Origin: Mesorhizobium sp. 65-26
Lineage (GTDB): Bacteria > Pseudomonadota > Alphaproteobacteria > Rhizobiales > Rhizobiaceae
Length of the DNA: 64,000 bases
Assembly (NCBI GenBank): GCA_001899205.1
Contig: MKVL01000012.1
Span: forward strand, 62,001-126,000
Direction: 5' to 3'
The position numbers were made by a program, and so were the translations under genes. Below, one piece after another: positions 44,709-54,585 of the stretch. The first letter of the stretch is position 1. The number at the start of each line of letters is the position of its first letter. Under the pieces are notes generated by a model that saw nothing but the letters and a program-made list of their open reading frames with translations, searched no databases and was not told the origin of the DNA.

Positions 44709-45461
44709 TCATGGCTTGCGGATGAAGGCGGCACCGAGAATGGGGCCGGGCAGGCCGTCCTTGCCGACGGATTGCAGCAGCACCGCGCTGCCGGCGCCGC
44801 GCTTGGAGATTTCGCTCATCGGCAGTTCGTAGCGCTGTGCCTTGCCGTGCCACATGCCGGCGGTCTGGATACCGGTCACCGCGTTCCAATAGGTCATCCG
44901 GCGGCCGCTGTTCTCGCCTTTGCCGATCTTGATCGCCTGCGGCGCATCGAAATAGACGATGATGACGTGGGCGTCGCCGGTCATGTCGCCGGCATCGCCG
45001 GCATCGATCATCACCCGGTCGCTGGTGCGGCTGACGGTGATGGGGACACGCAGGCCGTCGCCGAGCTTCTGCAGGCGGCCGAGCGTGCCGTTGACCTCGC
45101 CCCGGTTGGCGCCGTTGACGTGGGTGCGCCCGTTGATCACCGCCTGAGGCGTGTAGACAGAGCGGCCACCGAAAGCGCGCATGTAGTCATACTGCCGCTC
45201 GGTGTTCTCCTTGCGGCTCAGCGTGTCCTTCCAGCCAAGATAGTCCCAGTAGTCGACATGATAGGAGAGCGCGACGACGTCGTCACGGCCGGCCAATTCG
45301 GCGAAGAACTCATCTGCCGCCGGACAGGAATTGCAGCCCTGGCTGGTGAACAATTCGACCACACCCAAGGGTTTTTCAGTCTGACCGGCAAGTCCTGCGC
45401 GGGGTAACATCAAAACGGCCAGCGCAAATGCCGCCAGCCGCAACAATTTTCGAAATGCCAT
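44709..45461 (-). CDS. DUF1223 secreted thioredoxin-fold protein
   Basis: 250 aa. Signal peptide about residues 1-25 (LLRLAAFALAVLMLPRAGLAGQ). The thioredoxin-like core begins VVELFTSQGCNSCPAADEFFAEL with a CNSC (CxxC) near residue 43, then YHVDYWDYLGWKDTLSRKENTERQYDYMRAF and YTPQAVINGRTHVNGANR. DUF1223 proteins are thought to be periplasmic redox proteins of unknown partner. Single gene on the minus strand. Confidence 0.93.
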   Translation of the reverse strand: MAFRKLLRLAAFALAVLMLPRAGLAGQTEKPLGVVELFTSQGCNSCPAADEFFAELAGRDDVVALSYHVDYWDYLGWKDTLSRKENTERQYDYMRAFGGRSVYTPQAVINGRTHVNGANRGEVNGTLGRLQKLGDGLRVPITVSRTSDRVMIDAGDAGDMTGDAHVIIVYFDAPQAIKIGKGENSGRRMTYWNAVTGIQTAGMWHGKAQRYELPMSEISKRGAGSAVLLQSVGKDGLPGPILGAAFIRKP

Positions 45462-45791
45462 GGCCGTCCAATTCCCGCCGGTGGCGCCGGCTTTATTCTG
45501 GTTGGTTTTTTTGTGGCAGAAGCAACACTCAACGGGAAGTCACGTTGCGGTGAAATTTTTACTGCTGTCACCTCCCGGAGACAGCGCACGGGACGGGGAG
45601 AGCGGGAGCGATGTCCAACTGAATGGATTGGCGCGAGTTCCTCGGGATTCCGGAGGTCGGTTCCGGCTGCGAAAGAGTGCCGTCTGGCGAACAAATTTTA
45701 TGCCACGCCAGGCCGCGATCCTTGAATGTCGGTTGACCCTGGGTGAGAGACTGCACTTCAGGGTAGCAATCGATTCGGGACGGCAATCAGC
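45462..45791. other. 330-bp gap between divergent DUF1223 and ceramidase-like genes
   Basis: Nothing clearly coding. It holds the promoters of both divergent genes. Frames that cross it are antisense shadows. A short GGAGACAGCGCACGGGACGG stretch looks like a worn piece of the CTCTCC-type repeats but is too degraded to call. Confidence 0.45.
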
Positions 45792-46463
45792 ATGTGGCAA
45801 ACGTTTCTCACGCCTGTCGATCTGTATTGCGAGCGAACCGGGCCCGGTCTGTGGGCCGAGCCGGTCAATGCGCTGACCAACCTTGCCTTCATCGCGGCCG
45901 GCCTGTGGGGCGTGCGCGAGGTCCGCAGGCTGGGCACGGGAACCTTCGCCGAGGTGCTCGCCTGGTGGGTCGTGGCCATCGGCATCGGATCGACGATATT
46001 CCACACCTTCGCCACCAAGGGCACGGTCTGGGCCGACGTTCTGCCGATCGCCGGCTTCACGCTCGCCTACACGCTGTTCAACCTGCGCCGTTTCCTCGGC
46101 ATGACGTGGGGCAAGGCGATCGCGGTGTTCGTGATCTTCTATGTGGTGGCAGGCGCGATAACATTCGCCGTGCCGGACTGGCTGCGCCAGGCATCCAACG
46201 GCACGACCGGCTACCTGCCGCCGTTCCTGGCGCTGGCCTTCTTCGGCGCCTGGGTGGCGGCCAGCGGCAACCGCGCCGGCTGGTACAATCTCACGGGGTC
46301 GGCGATTTTCGTCGTCTCGGTGATCTGCCGCATGATCGACCCGCTGGTGTGCGCGAGCTTTCCGCTCGGCACGCATTTCCTCTGGCACGTCTTCAACGGC
46401 GTGATGCTGGGCGTGCTGCTGGCGGCGACGGCGCGGTTCGGGGCGCCGAAGGTCAGACAGTAG
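45792..46463 (+). CDS. alkaline ceramidase-family membrane hydrolase
   Basis: 223 aa with about seven membrane helices. The ceramidase-superfamily (CREST) zinc-site pattern appears: the early acidic DLYCERTGPGLWAEPVNALTNLAF, Ser-His in IGSTIFHTFATKGTVWADVLPI, and the C-terminal HxxxH in SFPLGTHFLWHVFNGVMLG. The bacterial members' natural substrate is unknown. Start ATG 45792. Its stop codon lies in the left arm of an inverted repeat shared with convergent acnA. Confidence 0.88.
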   Translation: MWQTFLTPVDLYCERTGPGLWAEPVNALTNLAFIAAGLWGVREVRRLGTGTFAEVLAWWVVAIGIGSTIFHTFATKGTVWADVLPIAGFTLAYTLFNLRRFLGMTWGKAIAVFVIFYVVAGAITFAVPDWLRQASNGTTGYLPPFLALAFFGAWVAASGNRAGWYNLTGSAIFVVSVICRMIDPLVCASFPLGTHFLWHVFNGVMLGVLLAATARFGAPKVRQ

Positions 46464-46528
46464 TGAGTAGGGGGTAGTGAGTAGAGGCGCTCTTTCCCCT
46501 ACTCGCCAATTCCTACTCACTACTCACT
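46459..46528. repeat. inverted and tandem AGTGAGTAG repeats between convergent genes
   Basis: AGTAGTGAGTAGG (46459-46471) is the exact complement of CCTACTCACTACT (46512-46524). The 9-mer AGTGAGTAG occurs twice on the plus strand (46462, 46476) and its complement twice (46513, 46520). The TAG stop of the ceramidase-like gene is in the left arm; the acnA stop is directly beyond the right side. It may act as a terminator for both. Confidence 0.75.
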
Positions 46529-46530
46529 TT

Positions 46531-49221
<2,691 letters not shown>

Positions 49222-49423
49222 GTGCGATCCGTCCTTGTCTGTTCAGCCTGAAAGGGAACGGACGCCGATGGCATGCAATCACGCGCAAAGGTGCGGGTAC
49301 GGCCATTTCCGCTGTCCGCTCCCAAGCAACCCGAGCCGTTCAAGGCGGCACGTGCGCTGGTTCGGCGCTAATTCTGTTCCCGCGCCGACCGCTGGCACGG
49401 ATGACCCGCATATAGAGAATTTC

Positions 49424-49440
49424 CTGGAATAGTTCTAGAC
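49424..49440. promoter_or_regulatory. possible Irr iron-control element
   Basis: CTGGAATAGTTCTAG is a dyad (CT-GAA-n3-TTC-AG) that resembles the ICE box TTAGAA-n3-TTCTAA bound by Irr in rhizobia. It lies between divergent acnA and ccmA, both of which depend on iron or heme. Two positions differ from the consensus as I remember it, so the call is weak. Confidence 0.3.
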
Positions 49441-49504
49441 AGTTGCAGAGCAAATTTGTGCGATGCGGCGAGAGCCGCGAAATGACGTTTCGGGGCGGAC
49501 TGGA

Positions 49505-50146
49505 ATGCGGCTGATCGCCGAAAATCTGGGCGGCGAGCGCGGCGGCGAACCGGTTTTCTCCGGTATAGGCTTTACCCTCGACAAGGGTGAAGCACTGGTG
49601 GTGACCGGCCCGAACGGCGTCGGCAAGTCGACGCTGCTCCGGGTTGTCGCCGGGCTCTTGCCGGCAAGGCCGGGCCGTGTCCTGGTCGAGGGCGGCGGCG
49701 AGGATTTTCCCACGGTCGCCTCGGCCTGCCACTACCTCGGCCATCTCAATGCGATGAAGACGGCGCTGAGCGTGGCGGAAAACCTGCGGTTCTGGCGGAG
49801 TTTCCAGGGCGATTCGGGGCAGGCCAATTCGGCGGGAGAGGGCACGCCGGCGCCGGGCGTCGAGGATGCCCTGAAGACCGTCGGCCTCGGCGGTATCGGC
49901 CATCTGCCGTTCGGCTATCTGTCGACGGGGCAGAAGCGGCGGGTGTCGATCGCCAAGCTCCTGATCAGCCACAGGCCGGTGTGGTTGCTCGACGAACCGA
50001 CGGCCGGGCTGGACAAGGCGTCCGAAGGGCGATTCGCCGGGCTGATGCGCGCGCATCTCGAAAGCGGAGGGATACTGATCGCCGCCACGCACCTGCCACT
50101 GGGGCTTGAGGGTGTGAAGACGTTGAGGATGGGGGAAGCAGACTGA
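49505..50146 (+). CDS. ccmA: cytochrome c biogenesis ATP-binding export protein
   Basis: 213 aa ATPase of the CcmABCD complex that releases holo-CcmE for heme delivery to periplasmic cytochromes c. Walker A VTGPNGVGKSTLLRVVAGLLPARPG (about residues 33-57), the CcmA-typical CHYLGHLNAMKTALSVAENLRFW, signature LSTGQKRRVSIAKLL and Walker B VWLLDEPTAGLDKASE. Start ATG 49505 (MRLIAENLGG); the upstream in-frame ATG at 49463 is less likely. A repeat separates it from ccmB by 253 bp, unlike the usual tight spacing. Confidence 0.95.
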   Translation: MRLIAENLGGERGGEPVFSGIGFTLDKGEALVVTGPNGVGKSTLLRVVAGLLPARPGRVLVEGGGEDFPTVASACHYLGHLNAMKTALSVAENLRFWRSFQGDSGQANSAGEGTPAPGVEDALKTVGLGGIGHLPFGYLSTGQKRRVSIAKLLISHRPVWLLDEPTAGLDKASEGRFAGLMRAHLESGGILIAATHLPLGLEGVKTLRMGEAD

Positions 50147-50182
50147 TGTCGGCACTATGCATCGGCTTGTGCGGCCGCCTCT

Positions 50183-50312
50183 TTTCCTCGCCCCACGGAA
50201 GTGGGGAGAGGTGGCTCGGGCAAAGCCCGGGACGGAGAGTGGAGCGTCCTATGAAATCCCCCTCTCCGGCCGCTTCGCGGCCACCTCTCCCCCACTTCGT
50301 GGGGGCGAGGAA
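50183..50312. repeat. MITE-like element between ccmA and ccmB, family B
   Basis: About 130 bp bounded by TTCCTCGCCCCAC on the left and GTGGGGGCGAGGAA on the right, near-perfect terminal inverted repeats. Inside, GTGGGGAGAGGTGGC on the left mirrors GCCACCTCTCCCCCAC on the right, so most of the element can fold on itself. No ORF. It interrupts a normally compact operon. Confidence 0.75.
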
Positions 50313-50399
50313 CCGGCGTTCTGCTGGACTCGTCAGCCCTCCGAGGCAGCTACGCGAAGAATGGGCAAGGGGGGTGCCCGGGTACAGGCATCTCGGATC

Positions 50400-51068
50400 A
50401 TGCTAGCCCTCTTCCTTCGCGATATCCGCCTTTCGATCCGCGCCGGCGGCGGCGCCCTGACGGGCGTCATCTTCTTCCTGGCGGTGATCGCCACCATTCC
50501 GTTCGGCGTCGGGCCGGACCTGAACCTTTTGTCGCGCATCGGCCCGGCGATCCTTTGGATCGGCGCCTTGCTCGCCTGCCTGCTCGGCCTCGACCGCCTG
50601 TTCCAGGCCGATCGGGAGGACGGCTCGCTCGACCTCCTCGTGCTGGCCAACGAGCGTCATATGCTGGCGCTCACCGTGTTCGTCAAATGCCTGGCGCACT
50701 GGGCCGGCAGCGTGCTGCCGCTGGTGGTCGCAGCACCCCTGCTCGGCCTGTTCATGAACATGGACCCGTCGGGCATCGGCGCCACCGCACTGACGCTGCT
50801 CGTCGGCACGCCGGCCATCACCTTCATCGGCGCCGTGGGCGCGGCGGTGGCGGTGGCGCTGCCGCGCGGCGGGTTGCTGATCTCGGTGCTGGTGCTGCCG
50901 CTGACCATCCCCATCCTCATCTTCGGCGTGTCGGCGAGCTACGGCGCCTCGTCGGTCGGCCAGGGCACGTTCACCCAGCCCTTCCTCATTCTCGCCGCGC
51001 TGACGCTGTTTCTTGCCGTCATCGGCTCGGTCGCGGCGGCGCTGGCACTGCGCCACGGCACGGACTGA
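50400..51068 (+). CDS. ccmB: heme exporter protein B
   Basis: 222 aa membrane component of the CcmABCD complex with six helices. Begins MLALFLRDIRLSIRAGGGALTGVIFFLAVIATIPFGVGPDL, then WIGALLACLLGLDRLFQADREDGSLDLL (the CcmB signature) and HWAGSVLPLVVAAPLLGLFMNM. The length is normal. The ATG at 50400 is the family start; the long upstream open frame runs through the inserted repeat. The usual downstream partner ccmC is absent. Confidence 0.96.
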   Translation: MLALFLRDIRLSIRAGGGALTGVIFFLAVIATIPFGVGPDLNLLSRIGPAILWIGALLACLLGLDRLFQADREDGSLDLLVLANERHMLALTVFVKCLAHWAGSVLPLVVAAPLLGLFMNMDPSGIGATALTLLVGTPAITFIGAVGAAVAVALPRGGLLISVLVLPLTIPILIFGVSASYGASSVGQGTFTQPFLILAALTLFLAVIGSVAAALALRHGTD

Positions 51069-51147
51069 TGTCGCTGCTTGGGAGCGCGCATCCGATCCGC
51101 AAATCTGCCGCATGTGGCGTTCATTGCGACAGGCGGCCGGCACGATT

Positions 51148-51183
51148 ATGAAAACGGCTGACAGGATCTGGACCCGGACATGA
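51148..51183 (+). pseudogene. possible ccmC deletion scar (11-codon ORF)
   Basis: Only 111 bp separate ccmB from ccmD, where a ccmC of about 250 codons is expected. The gap ends with an 11-residue ORF, MKTADRIWTRT, whose TGA overlaps the ccmD ATG by four bases exactly as an intact ccmC would. The simplest reading is an internal in-frame deletion that left the first few and last few codons. No CcmC WWD-type heme motif occurs in any frame offered by the window. The identity of the remnant codons is inference. Confidence 0.35.
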
Positions 51184-51350
51184 GCGCGCACGCCCTTTAC
51201 GTCACCGCCGCATATGCCATCACGGCGATCGTGCTCGCCGGATTGGTCGGCTGGGTGCTGCTCGATCAGCGGGCGCGCCGGCGCGACCTCGCTGAACTGG
51301 AGGCCGCCGGCGTGCGCAGGCGTTCCGAGAGATCGGGCAAAGCGTCATGA
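51180..51350 (+). CDS. ccmD: heme exporter protein D
   Basis: 56 aa small membrane protein that holds CcmE to the CcmABC complex. Sequence starts MSAHALYVTAAYAITAIVLAGLVGWVLLDQRARRRDLAELEAAG: one membrane helix (about residues 8-28) followed by a basic and charged cytoplasmic tail, exactly the CcmD layout. The ATG overlaps the TGA of the 11-codon ORF, and its own TGA overlaps the ATG of ccmG (ATGA), so translation is coupled on both sides. Confidence 0.9.
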   Translation: MSAHALYVTAAYAITAIVLAGLVGWVLLDQRARRRDLAELEAAGVRRRSERSGKAS

Positions 51351-51928
51351 GCATGGACACGCGAACGCCGTCACCGGCCCGCCGCCGTCTGCTGGTGGTG
51401 CTGCCGCTGCTGGTCTTCATCGGACTGGCCGGGCTGTTCCTGTCGCAGCTCGTGTCGGGTCGCGACGTTTCGGAAATCCCCTCGGCGCTGATCGGGCTGC
51501 AGGCGCCGCGGACCGACCTGCCGCCGCTCGACGGCACCGATCTGCCGGGCCTCGATTCGAAATCCTTCGCCGGCAAGGTGACGCTGGTGAATGTCTTCGC
51601 CTCCTGGTGCGCGCCCTGCCGCGAGGAGCACCCGGTGCTGCTAGCGCTGTCGCAGGACAGGCGTTTCGTGATGGCGGCGCTGAACTACAAGGACAAGCCG
51701 GAGAATGCCCGGCGGTTCCTTGGCGAGCTCGGCAATCCGTTCCAGGCGATCGGCGTGGACCAGGCCGGCCGTACCGCGATCGACTGGGGCGTCTACGGCG
51801 TGCCGGAAACCTTCGTCATCGGCAAGGACGGCAAGATCGCCTACAAGCATGTCGGTCCGCTGACGCCGGACTCCGCGAAGGCGTTGCTGCTGCCGCAGAT
51901 AGAGAAGGCGCTGGCGGCGCCGGGCTGA
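51347..51928 (+). CDS. ccmG: cytochrome c biogenesis thiol:disulfide interchange protein
   Basis: 193 aa membrane-anchored thioredoxin-fold protein (CcmG/DsbE/CycY) that reduces apocytochrome c heme-binding cysteines. N-terminal anchor RRLLVVLPLLVFIGLAGLFL (about residues 13-33), active site NVFASWCAPCREEHPVL with WCAPC near residue 88, and cis-Pro loop GVYGVPETFVIGKDGKI near residue 148. The start overlaps the ccmD stop; a second ATG two codons on is possible. Last gene of the ccm cluster. Confidence 0.96.
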   Translation: MSMDTRTPSPARRRLLVVLPLLVFIGLAGLFLSQLVSGRDVSEIPSALIGLQAPRTDLPPLDGTDLPGLDSKSFAGKVTLVNVFASWCAPCREEHPVLLALSQDRRFVMAALNYKDKPENARRFLGELGNPFQAIGVDQAGRTAIDWGVYGVPETFVIGKDGKIAYKHVGPLTPDSAKALLLPQIEKALAAPG

Positions 51929-51942
51929 CATTGCCTTTCACT

Positions 51943-52170
51943 TCGTCATTCCAGGGCGAAGTAAGGAGCAAAGCGACGCACGCAGACCCTGGAATCCATG
52001 CCGTGGCATTGACCGAAGGACACGACGGTCCAGAATAGACGCATTGATGGCGCTGGAAATCACGGACCGTCGCGGACAAAAAACCTGCACTGCCGCGACG
52101 CTCGCGCGTTACGGCATGGATCCTTGGGTCTTCGCTCCGCTTCGCGAAGCTACGCCCAAGGATGACGAGC
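51943..52170. repeat. dispersed CCTAGG/GGATCC-type inverted element, family E copy 1
   Basis: Left half TCGTCATTCCAGGGC ... GACCCTGGAATCCATGCCGT; right half ACGGCATGGATCCTTGGGTC ... CGCCCAAGGATGACGA. The two halves are inverted relative to each other and each contains its own hairpin. Closely related to 53815-53975. It fills the space after ccmG. Confidence 0.75.
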
Positions 52171-52202
52171 GCGAGAGGCCGCGGCGGGCGGCCAAGTAGG
52201 GA

Positions 52203-52370
52203 TCAGCCGTAAATCTGCTTGTGGACCTGGTACAGCATTTCGCTGCGGTCGGCGCGCATGTCGGCAAGGTCGCGGCTGGAGAAGCTGTCGATCTCGGCGA
52301 CGAGGCGGTTGTACTGCCTGCGCTTGGCGATGCTGTCGCGGGCGCGGGTGATGAGGCTGTCGAGGATCAT
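52203..52370 (-). CDS. DUF1127-family small protein
   Basis: 55 aa: starts MILDSLITRARDSIAKRRQY and continues NRLVAEIDSFSSRDLADMRADRSEML, ending VHKQIYG. The Arg-rich helix followed by a (S/T)-x-R-D-L-x-D-(M/L)-x-x-x-R-x-(E/D) motif is the DUF1127 pattern of small regulatory proteins, some of which affect RNA turnover and phosphate or C1 metabolism in alphaproteobacteria. GGGAA lies before the ATG. Single gene. Confidence 0.82.
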   Translation of the reverse strand: MILDSLITRARDSIAKRRQYNRLVAEIDSFSSRDLADMRADRSEMLYQVHKQIYG

Positions 52371-52579
52371 GGCGAGTTCCCTTCTATGCCGCCCTTCGGC
52401 GGCTGGTTGTTCCTCCCTGATCGATACGGATCATGACATAGGCATGGTGCATTGCAAAAAGAAGATGTTGCAATGCACCATTGCGCTGCGCGCATAGCGG
52501 GTTAACGAAGCATGGCCCTTGCCATGTTCGCGGCGTGCTGGCTTGATCGCGCCCGACGCCGAATGGGGAGGGAGAGACC

Positions 52580-53497
52580 ATGGCCGCCGCCGACTACGAA
52601 GTCCTGGATCCGCGCTTCGCGCGCCTTTTCAACAGCACCGCCTCCGTGGAGCGGCTTTTCACCGGTTGCCGCTGGGCGGAAGGCCCGGCCTGGTTCGCCG
52701 CAGGCCGTTACCTCGTCTGGTCGGACATCCCCAACAACCGCATGCTGCGCTACGACGAGACCGACGGCAGCGTCAGCACCTTCCGCCAGCCGTCGGGCAA
52801 CTCCAACGGCAACACCGTCGACCGCCAGGGTCGGCTGGTCACCTGCGAGCATTCCGGTCGGCGCGTCAGCCGCACCGAACATGACGGCAGGATCGTCACC
52901 ATAGCCGACAAATGGCGCGGCAAGCGGCTGAACTCCCCCAACGACGTCGTCGTAAGGTCGGATGGCTCGATCTGGTTCACCGATCCGTCCTACGGCATCG
53001 ACAGCGACTACGAGGGCGACAAGGCCGAGAGCGAGATCGGCGCGTGCAATGTCTACCGTGTCGATCCGGGCACCGGCGAGGTGGATGCCGTCATCACCGA
53101 CATGGTCAGGCCCAACGGGCTCGCCTTCTCGCTCGACGAAAGCAAGCTCTACGTCGTCGACACCGGCCGCACGCATGGCGCCGAGAATCCGGCGCATATG
53201 CGCGTGTTCAATGTCGGCAAGGGCGGCAGGAAGATCTCCGGCGGCAAGGTCTTCGCCGACTGCACGGCCGGCCTGTTCGACGGCTTCCGCCTCGACGATG
53301 CCGGGCGCATCTGGTCCAGCGCCGAGGACGGCATCCATTGCTACGATCCCGACGGCACGCTGATCGGCAAGGTCAAGGTGCCGGAGATCACCGCCAATTG
53401 CGTTTTCGGCGGCGAGAAGATGAACTGCCTCTACATCGCCGGCACGACCTCGCTCTACGCGGTGCGGCTGATGGTCAACGGCGCCAGGACCTATTGA
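52580..53497 (+). CDS. SMP-30/gluconolactonase-family lactonase
   Basis: 305 aa six-bladed beta-propeller hydrolase. Landmarks: FTGCRWAEGPAWFAAGRYLVWSDIPNNRMLRYDE with the metal-binding Glu of WAEGP (about residue 34), QGRLVTCEHSGRRVSRTEHDG, KRLNSPNDVVVRSDGSIWFTDPSYGID with the metal-binding Asn of SPND, and MVRPNGLAFSLDESKLYVVDTG. The family opens sugar lactones with Ca or Zn. A tautomerase gene follows 43 bp later, suggesting a small catabolic operon. Confidence 0.95.
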   Translation: MAAADYEVLDPRFARLFNSTASVERLFTGCRWAEGPAWFAAGRYLVWSDIPNNRMLRYDETDGSVSTFRQPSGNSNGNTVDRQGRLVTCEHSGRRVSRTEHDGRIVTIADKWRGKRLNSPNDVVVRSDGSIWFTDPSYGIDSDYEGDKAESEIGACNVYRVDPGTGEVDAVITDMVRPNGLAFSLDESKLYVVDTGRTHGAENPAHMRVFNVGKGGRKISGGKVFADCTAGLFDGFRLDDAGRIWSSAEDGIHCYDPDGTLIGKVKVPEITANCVFGGEKMNCLYIAGTTSLYAVRLMVNGARTY

Positions 53498-53540
53498 GGC
53501 GAGGGGCTCGGTAGCCCATGCAACCGAAGGGAAGGACGTC

Positions 53541-53747
53541 ATGCCGTTCGTCAACATTCGCATCGTCAAGGAAGTGATCGCCGACGATCCGGCGAGCAAG
53601 AAGGCCGACATCGCAAGGAAAGTGACCTCGGCCATCGTCGATGCCACCGGGCTCGGCAATGACGATGTCTGGGTGGTCTTCGAGGAGGTCAACGCCCGCG
53701 ACTGGTATGTCGGCAAGACCGATGTCGAGACGTTGAGGAAGGGGTAG
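53541..53747 (+). CDS. 4-oxalocrotonate tautomerase-family enzyme
   Basis: 68 aa. After removal of the initiator Met the N-terminal catalytic Pro is exposed (PFVNIRIVKEV), as required by this superfamily. It continues SKKADIARKVTSAIVDATGLGNDDVWVVFEEVNARDWYVG, with the beta-alpha-beta arrangement of 4-OT monomers. Probably tautomerises an unsaturated keto acid produced in the pathway of the lactonase upstream; the substrate is unknown. Confidence 0.92.
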   Translation: MPFVNIRIVKEVIADDPASKKADIARKVTSAIVDATGLGNDDVWVVFEEVNARDWYVGKTDVETLRKG

Positions 53748-53814
53748 AGGGCCACACATTCGGGTTCGCGCGCCTTCCTTTTCGGCGATGGCGGTAGGGC
53801 GCTCCCCCTCGCGT

Positions 53815-53975
53815 CCGTCATCCTCGGGCTTGACCCGAGGATCCATGCCGTGACCTCTGACGTGGATGCAGCGGCGCAGAATTCTGTAACCGTTGCAATG
53901 CTTTAGCGTAACGGCATGGATCCTAGGGTCTGCGCCGCGTCGCTTCGCTCCTTGCTCCGCCCTAGGATGACGAGG
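53815..53975. repeat. dispersed CCTAGG/GGATCC-type inverted element, family E copy 2
   Basis: Left half CCGTCATCCTCGGGCTTGACCCGAGGATCCATGCCGT; right half ACGGCATGGATCCTAGGGTC ... CGCCCTAGGATGACGAGG. The right end is coding: read on the minus strand it gives the last residues ASSS and the TAG stop of the flavin reductase gene. Confidence 0.8.
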
Positions 53976-54543
53976 CTATGTTTGCGCGTATAAACCCCGC
54001 AAAAGCCTGCACCGCGTCACGCATGGCCCGCCGGTTCGCGTCTTCGCTCAGAACCGCCGCCATCTCCGGCGGCTTCCTGCCAAGCAGGGCGATTTCCAGT
54101 GGCGCCGCCTCGAACATCGCAAACGACATCGTGCGCATGATCTCGGCGAGGGCGGCGCGGGCATAGAGCGAGCGCGGCGAGGCGTGCGCCAGCATGGCCG
54201 GCTTGCCGACGGCGGCATCGCGCGACACCAGCCAGTCGAGCGCGTTCTTCATGCCGCCGGGCACGCCATGGGCATATTCCGGACAGCAGACGATGACACC
54301 ATCGGCCCTCGTCACCGCGTCGATCAGCGCCGCTGCCGGCCCCGGCGTGCGGTCGCCCTCGTCGTCTGGATTGAAGATCGGCAGGTCGCCCAGTCCGCGA
54401 TAGACCGCCACGGCGCAGTCCGGCGGCGCGTTGGCGGCCAGCGCCTCGACCAGGGCCGTGTTTGTGGAAGCGGCGCGCAGGCTGCCGGAAATGGCGAGAA
54501 AGCTGGGCAAGACGGGAAACCTCGGCGAATCGCGCTTGAGCAT
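53962..54543 (-). CDS. NADPH-dependent FMN reductase-family protein
   Basis: 193 aa flavodoxin-like fold. FMN phosphate loop AISGSLRAASTNTALVEAL (about residues 17-35) and the second flavin loop VIVCCPEYAHGVPGGMKNALDWLVS (about residues 84-108). Members reduce quinones, chromate or azo dyes. The last four residues and stop come from a family E repeat. A pyridoxamine-oxidase-like flavoprotein gene lies 42 bp upstream on the same strand. Confidence 0.92.
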   Translation of the reverse strand: MLKRDSPRFPVLPSFLAISGSLRAASTNTALVEALAANAPPDCAVAVYRGLGDLPIFNPDDEGDRTPGPAAALIDAVTRADGVIVCCPEYAHGVPGGMKNALDWLVSRDAAVGKPAMLAHASPRSLYARAALAEIMRTMSFAMFEAAPLEIALLGRKPPEMAAVLSEDANRRAMRDAVQAFAGFIRANIASSS

Positions 54544-54585
54544 TTCACCATTTCACGCAAACGTCGAACCGCTCCGGCAGGCGCC

